Origin: Dendrobium chrysotoxum
Lineage: Eukaryota > Streptophyta > Magnoliopsida > Asparagales > Orchidaceae
Reading direction: 5' to 3'
Length of the DNA stretch: 64,000 bases
Assembly (NCBI GenBank): GCA_019925795.1
Contig: CM034304.1
Location: forward strand, 18,182,228 to 18,246,227
A model generated the notes under the pieces. It was not told where the DNA came from. It saw only the letters and a list, made by a program, of their open reading frames with translations, and did no database searches. Below are positions 44,759 through 58,369 of this stretch, piece after piece. The position numbers were made by a program, and so were the translations under genes. How positions within the stretch are numbered: the first letter of the stretch is position 1; every line of letters begins with the position of its first letter.

Positions 44759-46690
44759 ATATGGCCTCTAACCATGACCGTAATATAATGGTGTCATTTG
44801 GCGACAAAATCACCCGATTCGAGGGTCCCGGTCATAACTGTTTACTTGTGATGTCATTTGGTGGCGAAACCGTTGGTTAGAGGACATCTGCCACGTCCTT
44901 ACTAGCAAGAGAAGATTTGAGAATGAATCATAGTGATATTCTCAACCAAATATTTGCTCTTTATGAGCTAAAATGATTTTCAAATTTGTCCATTTCAAGA
45001 AACCGTCGTGAAGGGTGGATATGTATTTTGCATCAAGTATTTTGGAGTTTTTATTTTAATTTTAAGTATTTAAGTTTTTGTGACTTTTGTGTTTTGAATT
45101 TTCATGGGAATATGAGAGGCATTTTTCAATATTTGAGATCCTCTCATCTTGAGAATTTCTGTCAATACGGCAATCATCGGGATACTTATGAGAAATTCCA
45201 CTTTCTTGGTAGAACCTTGTCGACTTTGTCTATTGGCCGACAGAGGATCAGGTTCATCATTAGCTTTATACTTTTATTAGCAAAATTTTCTTGTTATAAA
45301 CCTTGAAGGCCTAATATGAATGTATAAAATAAATATCTCGGTCGACGCCACGACCGTATAGTTGTTTAATAGTTCGAACTGTGTTGACTCCTATCTATTC
45401 ACATAGAAGGAGCGGGCTCGAACTTAGTTTCATTTTTTGACCCATGCAACATTCTTTGAAGTCACGTACATGCATACATCACACTCGTTGGGGCCCATGC
45501 AGGTAATCATATTTTAATGCATGAAGGGAAAGCATTTATATATTTAAATATAATTATTTGCGCTAAGTGATTGTCACTAAAATTTGCACAAAATTTCATT
45601 TGAAGCTTGAGAAATGCCTTCTTTCCGCTTGTATGAGTGTTGCAAATCTGGTGGCATTGTTCAATGTGCATTGGACTTCATCTGTCATGCATTGGCAATA
45701 TAGTTTATATATTTTCATCTTTCGCATGTTGTCATCTTTCTCAACATTTAACTTACAAGAATGTGCTTCTATTAGCAAATATGTTGTGCGAAGCATTAGG
45801 AGCCTTCTACCTGTCGCTTGTAAGTGGGTTGATTTATTTAGTGTGACAGCTTAACATCACAAATTTACTGCCTCATCTTATCAGCGGCCCATATTTTTTT
45901 ACTACTGATTCCCTGTTTTTGCATACATGTGAATCATAGCGTTGTGCTATATGTCATTTTCTGCTTTATGCAGGTGTACTATTATGTGCTGACGAATTTC
46001 CTACAGTTACTTATAGATAGCATGTAGTGTGTATGGTGAGTCTTCCATAGTGCTCATAAGAGCTTGTATTCATTAATATTTTCTTGTGCTTGCTCGTAAA
46101 TAATATGTTATGTGTGTATCTATGCTCCGAGATCTACCATACTTGCAGCACATATATCTTCGCTGCTTGTATACGGACTGTATCAGCTATCATTATTTAT
46201 GGAGTGCTGATATGTTTATTTGCAAATTGGCTAATACTGCTCGTGCGAAGGTTGTTATATTTGTTGAAGTTCCTTCATCTGCATTTTTAGGGGATCCTTC
46301 ACATTCACCATATATTATTTTTCATTACTTGCAGATGTTTGATGCATTTACTTGCAGGTTGATGTTAACTATAGGGGAATCGTATTATCTATTGCATGAC
46401 TCTCATGCTTTGCTCATGAACGTGCTATTGTATTAATCACAATCTTCTTGAGTGTGTTTGTAAGGCAGATGTCAGTGTAATTGCGAGCAGATGCGTGTGT
46501 TCATCTGTAAGTTAATACCGTTTGGTGGGTGAGTTGCATTCACCACTAGTTTCTTCATGTATGTTGATTGGCAAGCTGATATATTCCTTGCATACTGACT
46601 TCACCTTCATAGGATGTTGTCGTATGTATCTGCAAGCCAGCCGGCATTGATTGGAAGGATGTCGTAGCATTCATGGCATGTTAATTACAT
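44759..46690 (+). repeat. LTR-like repeat, family A copy 2, right part
   Basis: It continues the repeat begun at 40796 and parallels 25205-26540 (GTTAGAGGACATCTGCCACG, AGTGATATTCTCAACCA, GGCCTAATATGAATGTATAA). After about 45560 it becomes a loose series of TTGCATG.TTGTGC-like words. The right end is uncertain. Confidence 0.55.
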
Positions 46691-47828
46691 GATTTTTTTC
46701 ATAAATTTTGGGCACTGGTAAAAATCTTTAAGAAATCAACACATATCCGTACAAGTGGGGATTTTGGGACCATTAATTATCCGTTTTGCAAATCGATTTC
46801 ATCCATATTTAAAAAAAATGATTTATGTTATGAATATTTTTCTATAGTTTTTGAAGCCTCCAAAGAATTTATATAAATTTTATAATAGAAATTGATTAAA
46901 TTTTATAATTATATATTGTTATATTATTTTTTTAATACAAATATCTTATTCCATTATTTAAAATATCTTAAAGCTAATTGATTTTCTTAAAATAGGTTAA
47001 CAGAGAGTAGCTCAAGTAATTTGAGAGAAAATGTGAGGAGAGAGAAAAGGAAATCTAGGATTTAGAGGTCGTAGAGTAATTTTTATCAGTCGTATCTGTT
47101 GGAAGATTTACTCATTTCATTGTATGAAACATTTACCTTATTTCTGATTTCAAGAATTTTGTGTTTTTGTTTTTTTAGATCAAATTTATGTTTCCATTAC
47201 CGAAAAACGAGAATAATGTTATATTGGTAAAACTTTCACCGCGTATAATATTCTAGTGTTTGTAGACACTTACATTCCATATAGTATCCAATGAATTTTG
47301 TTCAAGTTTTCTAGAAAATATATGAACTCTATATTATTCCATGACTTCAAGAACTTTTTCTCTCTAATGACATGCATGAGGGTTTCTTTGCTGTCGCGAT
47401 TTCAAAATTTTCATAATTGAGCTGAGTCGGGTTGTCGGGTCTTAAAAAATCCATGTGTCTTAATTTAATTAGAGTTCGGATGTAGAGCTACATCCGGAGT
47501 CCACAGAATAATTTCTCCACTTGAAGTAGTCCTTTCTCTTTCACTTAGTACTGGGCAATTTGGCAATGTGGCGCTCTGATCCGGAGTTGTGGTGCTTTGA
47601 CCTGATGTTGATTGGGTAGCGCTTCAACGCTAAGCTCTCTAGCCAATTTTTAATAAAATTTTGCTACGACGCTGAAGGTATGACGTTGCGGCACTGGAGT
47701 TGTGGCACTACAATGCTAGTTCAATTTTTTTTATTTTTCTTATACTTTTCTATACATAATATAAGATTTACAAGCACAAAAAATAATATAATCATAGATA
47801 AATAACATAATAATTTTTATCTTATCAA
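46690..47828 (-). repeat. Candidate 3' LTR of the Athila-type element (tentative)
   Basis: On the minus strand a TGATAAGATAAAAATT start at 47828 resembles the TGATAAGTRTAAAT start of the LTRs at 54847 and 61486. Inside, 47540-47730 repeats GCGCT/GGCACT words, as those LTRs do. The end and the overall identity could not be established. Confidence 0.35.
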
Positions 47829-49000
47829 ATTCCTTCAAACTTTACACTATTACTTGTCCCCAAGTAATGAACATTGCACTCATATAAAAAAAAAATTCCA
47901 TCTTTTGCCTTGAGTCTAAGTTTTATAAAAATAGAATTAATAACTTAAGTGTTTATACAATACATAAGTTAGAAGATTTTCCAATAAAATAATTTATGAC
48001 ATCTTAATCCCTCATTTGAAATTAATATTCTTTAAAAGATAAACTCCTGTAAGTGAATAATTTGACTAACTTATTCAAGTTTGTTAAAATTTTTAGGAAT
48101 TAATGAAATTAACAATTTATTTAATCCTCAAATCATCATATTAGCTTTCTTTAAGTATTAAGATCCAATAATTTATTTAGTAATATAAAGGTAGGGCTAG
48201 AAATTGCAAGTAGTAATTTTTAATATTTATGAATTTAACACTTTTTTATTTTTCTTCTTTTCTTTTTATTTATTTGGCTATGTACCTAATAATTATTTTG
48301 AATGCCTATCTATTACCTTCATTTGCTATTTTTAAGCTGGGCTAGATATTATATGCACCATTTTTGATATTCAACACTTTGGCCTCTTTCAATATTTTTA
48401 TTTTTAATTTTCATTTATTTTGCTAAAATATCTTATTTTAGTATTGAATACCTATCTCTTGCCTCCAAACATTATAATAATATAAAATTTTATTAAAGGT
48501 CTCTCAATTTACTATACATGCCTTTAGGTGATTTAAGACTAATCTAATGATTTAATTTATATTAATTCTAAAAATTAATATTCCTTCATAAGTAGTCTAG
48601 TGCTTTAGTGAATTTTACGAATTTACTTATGCAGAATTACTAATTTTTTAAATGAAAGGATTTGTTGTTATTTCGTAATAGTTATATTAAGAAAATTTTG
48701 CAAGTTGTGTACTTCCAAATTCCTAAAGATAATTATTTTAAATTTTCAAAAAGTTATAACTCAAACAAAAAGTGCAATAGTAAGATAAGTAAGAAGTTGG
48801 AGAAATTTTCATTTCATTAATTTTTCTTAAATTACATAACATAAACAAACTTGCAGGAAATTTTTACAACTAAAAAGAAAGCTAAAATAAATGAAAATAA
48901 AAATAATTGAAAGAAAAGTTCAACAACAACATTTAATACACACATAAAAAAATTAGAAACCAACACAATATTTTTTAAGTAAACATAAAATAAAATAACA
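47829..49000. other. AT-rich internal region of the Athila-type element
   Basis: It contains ACTTGTCCCCAAGTAA near 47850 and long AT-rich stretches; nothing coding was found. It lies between the downstream ORF and the candidate 3' LTR. Confidence 0.4.
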
Positions 49001-49009
49001 AAATAGTAG

Positions 49010-50590
49010 GGCCCTCCTTACTCATCATGATCATCATCATTGTCATCATTATCATCTCCTACTTCTTCCTCTAGTGCTGCTACCAAGGGTGATGGTAAGG
49101 GTCCTGCTCTTGGGTACATTATAAAGGGGGATGGACTAGGAAAGAAGTTTCGCTAATAATGGGAGTCCATCTCCCAGCTCTTAAACATGTTGATCAGGGC
49201 TGCATTGTAGTCATCTCATTACTGATATTATTGTTTGTGCTAGAGCATCATGTGTTCATAGAGGCTATAACTCCTACCCCAATCAATTGTTGCCCAAAGT
49301 GATTTACAGAAACCCTGATTTGATTTACGCGATCCCAAAGGTTCGCCACCTGATCTCCTAGCATCCTAGGATCTCTGCCCCATTATTGCATGGGTTGGTT
49401 CAAATGATTGAATCCCTCACCACACTCTGATGTGGTGATTTTGAATGATATGATCTTAGATCATGTCAGGGCAAAAACAGACATGACATGCTCCTCAGTT
49501 GGGTTCCCTACTACCCTGATTGACTCACAAAGGTCACAAATTAAATGGGTATGTCCTTGTCCCACAGAAGCTGATCCCTTAAGTATGTACTGGATAGACT
49601 GAAAAAAAAAAATTTTCCCGAAGTCCATAGTCATATCCTTCTGGATTTAGTAATTTAAGACTGGTCTCTCCTTAGTTGCCTTATATTTTGCCTTGGCATT
49701 GACTTCGTAGATATGAAGTAATGTCGCACCTTGGACTTTTGGGTGAGGGTAGAAGTGGAAAAATTAATTATTTTGTCTTCTCTTCTCTTCCACTATGCTT
49801 TATAATATATGAAGGTTAGATCATGTCAGGGCAGAGACAGACATGACATGCTCCTCCATTGGGTTCCCTACTACCCTGATTGACTCACAAAGGTCACAAA
49901 TTAAATGGGTATGTCCTTCTCCCACAGAAGTTGATCCCTTAAGTATGTACTGGATAGACTGAAAAAAAATTTTCCCGAAGTCCATAGTCATATCCTTCTG
50001 GATATAGTAATTTAAGACTGCTCTCTCCTTGGTTGCCTTATATTTTGCCTTGGCATTGACTTCACAGATATGAAGTAATGTCACACCTTGGACTTTTGGG
50101 TGAGGGTAGAAGTAGAAAAATTAATTATTTTGTCTTCTCTTCTCTTCCACTATGCTTTATAATATATGAAGGTTAGAAATCAAATAAAATCATTATAATC
50201 AATAATAACAGTGTAGAAATTTAGGTACTTATCTCCACTAAATTAAAAGTTAGGTGTTGAAAAGATTTGGTTAATGGAGATAGGAGTAAAAGGAGCCCTC
50301 TTACCTGAAATAATGATGTACTTATTCCAGGGCTCCTTTGCATTAACAAAAAATTCTTGGACAATGATAGCATTCATGGAGTGAGACTACATAACAAGGC
50401 AGTCCCAATCATGGGTAGTGATTTGGCTTTAAATAATACCCCTGGGGTTCTCAAAACCACTCTACGGAATAAAGGATCTCCCTATCAACTTATTACATTG
50501 CTCCTTGGCGGCTGGACTAACAAACCCATAGAAGTCATGAGATGAAGAGCTACCCCTCTTCCTACCAATGCAAAACTTGGGGGCCATTTC
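49010..50590 (-). pseudogene. Downstream ORF of the Athila-type element (putative plant transposon protein, env-like position)
   Basis: On the minus strand it starts near 50588 with MAPKFCIGRKRGSSSSHDFY, then GFVSPAAKEQCNKLIGRSFI and VQEFFVNAKEPWNKYIIISG, KRAPFTPISINQIF. Near 49821-50084 it continues ATKERAVLNYYIQKDMTMDF and SIQYILKGSTSVGEGHTHLI. This matches the putative plant transposon domain also seen at 57.1-58.05 kb. The ORF carries stops and a 360-bp tandem duplication. It follows pol, where Athila elements have their env-like ORF. Function unknown. Confidence 0.7.
49456..50171. repeat. 360-bp direct tandem duplication
   Basis: Copies start at 49456 and 49816, both TTAGATCATGTCAGGGCA, and run to TATATGAAGGTTAGA. 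They differ at only a few positions (AAAAAC against GAGACA, CTCAGT against CTCCAT, one poly-A length change). The duplication lies within the downstream ORF of the Athila-type element. Confidence 0.95.
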
Positions 50591-50599
50591 TAATTTAAG

Positions 50600-51330
50600 A
50601 AAAATGATACAAAACCTAAGGCTTTATGACTCAAGAACATAAGGGAAGCATAGGTTTGCAGATAAGAACTAAAATTCAGTCCAATCCCTATTTATAATCA
50701 GGATAGTGCTATGGTGCTGACATGAATGGCATTATGGCGCTCAATTAATTTTGCTTAAATTCAGCATAAGCACTATGGTGCTGGGACAAGTAGCATTGTA
50801 GTGTTACCTTTAGAAATTGGAATCACAAGCTTTTCGACTATAAGACTGTCATGATGCTCAACAAGTGGCATTGTTTTGGCTCCCGAAGTGACCTTGTCCA
50901 TGGTGCTTCATCAACACTATTTAATATTTGACCAAGCACTATAGTGTTCCATGGGCGGCACTATAGTGCTCAGTCTTAAAAAATGACTCAAGAGCTCGAT
51001 ACCATGGCACTAAGTGTGTAGCACTATGACTCTCTAAAGGGTGAATTAGCCTCTTGTGCTATAACACAATTGATCAGATAAAATGATTTAATAATTAATA
51101 TAGCACTATGGTGATTCAGGGAACGATGCTATGATGTTGGGCTAAATTTTTCCAAAATGATTTTTCTATTCCCAAATTAACTAAAACAAATCAACTAGGA
51201 TACGCCTAAGATCTAAATAAGCCATAGGAATTTCTAGAATTAACAAAAACATCTATCACACACAACCTAATCTATAGTAAACCACGAGATAAATTGTGTT
51301 GTCTCCCAAACAGCACTAAGTTTATAGTCT
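50600..51330. other. Spacer between pol and the downstream ORF
   Basis: Non-coding, with many imperfect GCACTATGGTGCT words (about 50700-51140). The corresponding spacer of the + strand derivative (56580-57020) has the same character. Confidence 0.5.
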
Positions 51331-51359
51331 GTTGTTAGACTATACTATCATCCTATTCT

Positions 51360-54300
51360 AGAATGAGCCAGCTCAATAGAGTTTTTAAGGCGATTAATAT
51401 ATCCTCTTAAATAAATTTTTAACCTCTGATCATTAATTTTGAAAATCTAATGGTTTTTTTCGTCTTGGATATCAACAACTCCATAAGGATAAATCTTTAC
51501 TACAGTGAATGGTCCAAAACACTTGGACTTTAATTTTCTAGTAAATAATTTTAATCTCAAATTATATAACAAAACTTATTATCTAGCTGAAAATTATTCC
51601 TAACGAAGCTTACAATTATGCCATTTCTTAATTTGCACCATATACACATTTGCATTTTCATAAGCTTCATGTTTAAAGTCATCCAGTTCATTCAACTATA
51701 TCATTCTTTTCTCTTTAACATCTTTCAAATTATAATTATGTTCTTTTATAGCACATATTGCTTTATGCTCCAATTCCAATGGTAAATGGCTCGCTTTTCA
51801 AAAAATTTGTCTATAGGATGACATTCTAATAGGTGTCATAAATGTAATCCTATAAGCCCAAAGTGCAACATCTAACTTCAAGGCCCAATCCTTCTTATGA
51901 AGACTTTCAATTTTTTCCAAATTTTTTTTAATGTCCCTATTACTTAGTTTAGTCTGTCCACTAGTTTGGGATGATAAGTAGTTACAATTCTATGTTTAAT
52001 ACCTTATTTAAGAATTAATGTCTCCAATTATAAAAAAAGACTCCCTCCATCACTACTAATCACTCTAGGTACTCCAAATCTAGAAAAATATTTTTATTAA
52101 GAAATTTAATTACTACTTTGGATCCATTTTGGGAGTTACTATTCCTTCAATCCATTTGGAGACATAATCAATTACAAAACATATTAATTTTCAATAGATT
52201 ACATAAAAAGTCCCATAAAATCATGTCCCTAAATATCAACTACTAAAATTATAGTAAGAGGCATTTCATTTCTTTTATTTATATTATCTACCCTCTGACA
52301 TTGATCACATTTCTTAACATATTTATTTGTATCCTTAAAAATGGTAGGCAAATAAAATCCATATTATGAGATCTTAGAAGCAATTCTAAAACCTCTGAAA
52401 TTACCTTCATACTTAGAATCAAAATCATGACAATGTTTAATAATTGATTCTATTTCACTCTTAGGAACACATCTTCTAATGATTTGATCATTATACCTCC
52501 TAAATAAGAGCAGCTCATCCCAAAAATAGAATTTAGCATCATAAAAAAATTTATGCCTTTGGGTATAAGATATGTCAGTAGGAATGACCCCTCAAATAGT
52601 GTAATTTAGAATATTAGCATACTAAGACATACCAGATGAATACATAACAAATAAATGCTCATTAGAAAAAAAAAAATTTATTAATTTCATAATCATCACA
52701 TGTAGGTTTTTCTAGCTCAATAATTGATCAACCACCTTGTTCTCAGTTCCTTTCATATCAAGGATTTTTATATCAAATTCTTGCAACAAAAGAGTCCAAC
52801 TCACCAATCTAGGCTTGGCATCTTTCTTTGATATAGTAAATTTAATAGAAGAATGGTTAGTATAAACTTAAGTACAAGTACCAATCAAATAAGATAGAAA
52901 CTTATCAAAAGAAAAGATAATAGCTAATAGTTCAATGGTTATGTAATTAAATTAAGTTGAGTTTAAAGTTTTGCTAGCCTAATAAATTACATAAAAATTT
53001 CCATCTTTCCTTTAGCCTAACACATTACCTACAACATATTCACTAGCATCACATATAATTTCAAAAAGCAGTGTCCAATGAGATGTAACAATAATAGGTG
53101 CAGTGATTAAGTGTTGTTTTAAAATGTTAAAAGTTTTTAGGCATTTATTATCAAAGTCAAAAGGGACATCTTTTTTTAAGTAAGTGACATCATGATTTTG
53201 AAAGATTAGAAAAATCCTTAATGAATCTTCTATAAAAACTAACATGACCTAAAAAACGTTTTGTTTCTTCAATAGATGTGGATGGTGGTAAGTTTTCAAT
53301 TACTTTCACTTTAGCCCTATCGACTTATAAGACATTTTTTTCAAAAATTTTATTGCTTAGGACAATGCATTCTGTTATCATAAATTTATATTTCTCCCAA
53401 TTAAGCACCAAATTTATTTCAACACAACTTTTTAAAATCGAATTTAAATATTCTAAGCAAGAATTAAAAGTAATATCAAATACAGAGAAATCATCCGTAA
53501 AAATTTTAATGTCCTGCTTAATTAAATCAGAAATAATAGAGATAATATACCTTTGAAGAGTAGGAGGGGCATTACACAAAAAAAAGACACCCTCCTAAAG
53601 GTAGAAGTCACTTAAGGACTGATAAATATGGTTTTATCTTGGTCTTCATATTTTATAGGAATCTGATGATAAACTGAATAATCATCTAGGAAGTAATACA
53701 AAGGATGTCCAGCTAACCTATCCAACTTCTGGTGAATGGAAGGTAGCTGAAAATGGTCCTTTCTAATTTCTTTGTTCAGTTTCTTAATGTCTATACAAAT
53801 CCTCCTTCCAGTAACTATCCTAGTAGAAATCAATTCATTTTTTTCATTAACCACAATAGTCAAACCTCCCTTCTTAAGAAGACAATGTATCAGGCTAACC
53901 CATGCACTATTATAAATATGGTAAATAATTCTAGCATCTAATCACTTAATTATCTTCTTTTTCACTACTTCTTTCATAAATGGGTTCAGTCTTCTTTGGG
54001 GATCAACTTTTGGGTAGGAATTTTCTTCAAATAGAATCTTATGTATGCTTAAGGATGGACTAATTTCTTTGATACCTGCTATGGTCCAACTAAAAGTTCT
54101 CTTATACTCACTAAGAACCCTAATCAACTTACCCTCTTAGTCTTCCTCTAATTCAGAAGATATGATCACATGTAAGGTTGACTCTGCCCCCAAAAAGGTA
54201 TACTTCAAATGGGTTAGCAAGGCTTTAAACTCTAACACAAGTGCCTTTATAACTAAAGGTTTCAAAGATCTTCCTAGGGATGAAGTATCAAACACTTCAA

Positions 54301-54846
54301 ACTTATCCCTAAATATCTTAGGGGCGTCACCAATCAAATGAACAAAATCTCCTCCTCCGCTATCATCCTCACACAAAGGAATGTCTAAAGAATTTTCTGA
54401 CAGCAATTCTTCCAAATAATCTAGCACACAATCATCAACTGAGTTTACTATATAATAATCCTTATTTTGATCATTAGGAAATTTCATCAACTTTAAGATA
54501 TTGAAGGTCACTTTCTGATCTTGCACTCTTAGTCAATCACCTTTTTGCACATCTATCATAGCCTTACCAGTCCCTAAGAAAGTTCTTCATAATATAATAA
54601 GTATCTCTCTATCTTCTTCCATATCTAATACAATGAAATATATAAGGAAGAAAATTTTATATATCTCAACTAGCACATCCTCTATTATCACTTTAGGATA
54701 ACTAAATGAACGATCTATTAATTGAAAGGTAACAATCGTAGGCTAGACTTCTCCTAGATCAAATCTTTCAAAAATGGACAAGGATATTAAATTGATATTG
54801 GCTCCAACATCACATAATGCTCTACCATAAAATTTATCCTATGTAG
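51360..54846 (-). pseudogene. Athila-type Ty3/gypsy pol: protease, RT, RNase H, integrase, decayed
   Basis: Domains run from high to low coordinates. Protease (54580-54846): ALCDVGANINLISLSIFERF, VLDMEEDREILIIL, GKAMIDVQKGD. RT (53000-54130): IHQKLDRLAGHPLYYFLDDY then FCNAPPTLQRY-type CNAPPTLQRYIISIISDLI, IKIFTDDFSVFD, NLVLNWEKYKFMI. RNase H start: LLFEIICDASEYVVG. Integrase (51500-52600): KCDQCQR zinc-binding end near 52300. The tail near 51380-51530 reads GPFTVVKIYPYGVVDIQDEK-like and LKIYLRGYINRLK. IFTDDF is the RT catalytic box (usually FMDDF). There are many frameshifts. The gag part is cut off at 54847 by another element. Confidence 0.9.
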
Positions 54847-56300
54847 TGATAAGTATAAATCATGTTATGTCTCATGTGTTAATATGCTAGTGAAAACATG
54901 TTATATTAATTGTATTTGTGCAAGAAAATATAGAAAATGGACAAAATTTTAAAGTATGGTACAAAGCCTGGCGTCGGACATAATACCGCCATGGCACCAT
55001 CATTGATAATGCTGGAGTGCACAAATATTGACATGGTAGTGCCTAGTTTTTTTGATAATGTTGTAGCGTCGGAGGAGTAAGTGCCGCAAAACCCAATCTC
55101 TATTTGACAGTGCCGTAGTGGAGGAAACCCTTCCGCTCTATAACATTAAGTTGATTTATGGGTGCTGTGGCATAAATGTCTCGAGAATCTTGGCGCTAAA
55201 ATCTATTTTCTGCATTTTTCTATAAATAGTCTATTTGTAATATTAGTAGGAGAGTTCAATCACTTATTTAATTTTAGTCTTTATAGTGCTTCTCTGATTT
55301 TTCCTTAAGAGTGATAACTAAGAGAATTCATAGAAGTACTAGATACATTCCGTTAGAGTGTTTGGCTTGTGTTTGTGGAAGTAATTTTATAAGTTTAAGG
55401 AGTGCAAAGGAGATCATTGAACTCATTTAGTGATATCTTTTTTTTTTTTTACTTTCTTTCTCTTGTGTAATTATTAAAAATGAATTTGGTTCACTTGTTC
55501 TTCATGTATGACTAAATTCTCTAATTTTGGATTGATGGTATAAATAAAATATGGAGTACAAATAAATTCTCTTCATCAAAAATTTCATGATATTTTTAAT
55601 ATACCAGGTCTTCATTTAAAGCATATAGCGACCATATGCGTAGCTAATATCTAGTGTAATGTGGAGCTTAGGAATAAAAAAATAGGCACAACCAGGTGTT
55701 AAATTAATATGACGTAAGCATTGACATAGTGCTTGTTATGTATCAAATTTATAAATATATATTATCATATGGGGCTTTTAACAGTACATGCTTTATTACT
55801 CTTCTAAGATTTTATAGGGTGATAGACTATGGGAGTTTAGAATGATATTGAGGTTGGAAGGGTTTAATTTATCCTTTGTCTCTTCACACTTGACTGAGTA
55901 GTGGTGATGCATATGCTTTGAATAGCATCAATATAAAAGAGAATCATTAGAAAATATGTTATATTTATATTCCATCAATCCAAAATAATTTATCCAAATA
56001 GTATTTCATTTCGATATTTTTGAATATAAATTAAGTGATTGAATCTCCACAAAAACTTATTTTTATTGAGTAGGATAATTATTATAGTTGAAGTAGATAG
56101 TACTAGTATTCCAAGTAAACATTCTTTCTCGTAGGATCGTTACTCTAATATATTACTATATTACTTGATTCGATATGTATACTTGTATATATTAAGTGAG
56201 ATTTTTATAATTTTTGTATCAAATAAAATCTAAGTATTATTTAGGGATTGATAGAGCCCTAAATCATTTTCATAATTATTTAGGTTACTCCACCGCCCCA
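54847..56300 (+). repeat. 5' LTR of the Athila-type derivative
   Basis: It starts TGATAAGTATAAATCATG and ends CCGCCCCA before the primer site. It matches 61486-62549 over about 1 kb (shared: AAGTATGGTACAAAGC, GACATGGT.GTGCC, GTGCTTCTCTGATTTTT, GTGTTTGGCTTGT, CTAATTTTGGATTGAT). GCGCTGCAG-like words cluster at 54960-55200. Confidence 0.82.
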
Positions 56301-56309
56301 TTAAGTTTT

Positions 56310-56327
56310 TAGCACCTTTGTTGGGGA
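56310..56327 (+). other. Decayed primer binding site (tRNA-Asp type)
   Basis: TAGCACCTTTGTTGGGGA aligns to the Athila-type site TGGCGCCGTTGCCGGGGA at 13 of 18 positions and directly follows the LTR end. Most mismatches are G-to-A or C-to-T type. Confidence 0.65.
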
Positions 56328-57102
56328 AGAATTTATTTTATTTATAAATTTATTATATTGTTGAATTAATTATAGAATTAGTCCTACTTATACTTTATTA
56401 ATAATATTATATTTGCTTATTTACATTGCATTTATTATAGTTATTATTTACATTACATTGCATTTTATATTAATAGTTAAGTCATTAGTCATATTTGCAT
56501 TATTTCATTTCAACGTCACAGTGCCATCTATCACAGCATCACAACTCTTGCATTTATTTTAGTACGATTATATAAATTGAAACTTAAAAAGCTCTAATAA
56601 TTATATAAGCTAGCACTGCAGCGTTAATCTTTGAAGTGTCGTAGTACCAGTCAAACTCAATCATTAAGCACTGTTAAGTTATTAGTTAAATGAATTGTAC
56701 AGATTGAAAGTCACATTATTGGTTTCTGGTAAGAGCTGCAGTGCTGAAGCTAACACCGCACCACCACATCATTTTCATCACTGTAGCATTGATAACACCG
56801 TAGCAGTTACCTAACATGATCACTGTTGCACTGACAAGTGGAAACACCAGAGTAGATACCCATTTTCAAAAATTCATTTTTATTTTCTAGAACCAGCACT
56901 ACTATGCCACATGTCATGAACCACTGCAGCTTTTAAAATTGACCATTTTGTTATTTAGTGCATGCATTAAGCACCATGGTGCCATACCTTTCAGCATCAC
57001 AGTGCTTCAATATTTATATATTAGCATATCATTTTTTATCTCATTTTACCTTGCATTCTATCCTTTTTTTTCTTCTCTTACTCTCAAGCTCCTCTATATA
57101 AC

Positions 57103-58050
57103 AATGGCTCCTTTGACTTCTAGATAAGGGAAGAAGAGAGATGCAACCTACGATAAATTCAAATTCATTTATGAGGCAGCTAAGTCTAGGTTTGTAGAAT
57201 TAGTAGTCTCTAAACCTTTGATCCCTGAGCATGGTTTTCTTAACCCAACCCAACCAATCCTTCAAACCATTTCTACTAGAGGTTGGGCTCATTTCTGTGA
57301 GGAACCATTTGCGGCCATTATTAATATAGTGCATGATTTTTTTTTTAAATGGAAAAGAGGATTTCGGTTTCAAATGTTATGTGAGAGAAAGATGGGTACC
57401 TTTTGACTCTTCCACTATTAATAAAGTCCTTAGAGTATAAGATATGAAATTTAATCAATATTTTCCTTTTAGTCATGTACCATTTGATTCCTAAGAAATT
57501 CTAAACTTATTTTGTGGACTGAGTAGTGAAGTTAGGTGGAAAGCTAGAGAATAGAAAATCATTAATTTCCTTGCATCCTATATGACTCAAACCTCCAAGG
57601 CCTAACACTATTTTATCTCTTCTAGCATTCTATCTAGCAAGAACATTAGTGAATTAACTAAGGATAGAGCCCTCTTAAATTTTGACATTTGAAAGGGCTA
57701 CACTATTAACATTGGAGAATTGATCATGTCTTCCCTTACATACATTATGAGAGGATCTACTTCAGTGGGTCTAGACCACTCTTCTTTAGTATATGCTCTT
57801 TGTGTAGTAGCAGGAGTGAGGGGTGATCAAAATGAAGAACAATTATTCCTTATAGCTACTATCACCATGTGAAAAATATTGAATTTTAAGCAATCAGATA
57901 GAGAAGAGGAGGATTCTAGTGAGCCCAGGCCTTCTGGAGGGACAGGGAGTAGTAGCAACAGGAAGAGTATCAGGACACCTAAATCCTTAAGTGATCAGGT
58001 GGCATACTTGAGTGGGAAAATGAAAAAGGTGACTCAATTTTGTGAGTCAT
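57103..58050 (+). pseudogene. Putative plant transposon ORF of the Athila-type derivative
   Basis: It begins MAPLTSR and then a stop; the frame continues GKKRDATYDKFKFIYEAAKS, RFVELVVSKPLIPEHGFLNP, STRGWAHFCEEPFAAIINIV. A second frame then carries LTKDRALLNFDI, YTINIGELIMSSLTYIMRGS, TSVGLDHSSLVYALCVVAGV, EEDSSEPRPSGGTGSSSNRK and SLSDQVAYLSGKMKKVTQF. It is the same family as the ORF at 49.0-50.6 kb (shared 'K.RA.LN...I.KG.....IG....S..YI..GSTSVG..H..L...LC'). It is broken by stops. Function unknown. Confidence 0.75.
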
Positions 58051-58299
58051 GAGATTCGCAATTTGAAAAAAAAATATGGATGGCTTATACAATGAACCAA
58101 TAAGAGAAAAACTACCACTACACATCTGATTTTAATGAGGCTCTTATTAGAATGTTCAGAAACAGTCCATTTGTTGAAAGGCCAGAGTAATATGAGTTTC
58201 CTTCTACACATGAGTACCGACCTTTTGTTTTGGCAGCCTAGAGAGAGAGATGAAGAGGAGGAAGAAGATGAGGAAGTCCCCAATTCTAAGGGGTAGGCT

Positions 58300-58311
<12 letters not shown>

Positions 58312-58367
<56 letters not shown>
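58312..58367. repeat. (GA)n microsatellite
   Basis: A run of about 27 GA units, just after the putative plant transposon ORF. Confidence 0.98.
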
Positions 58368-58369
<2 letters not shown>

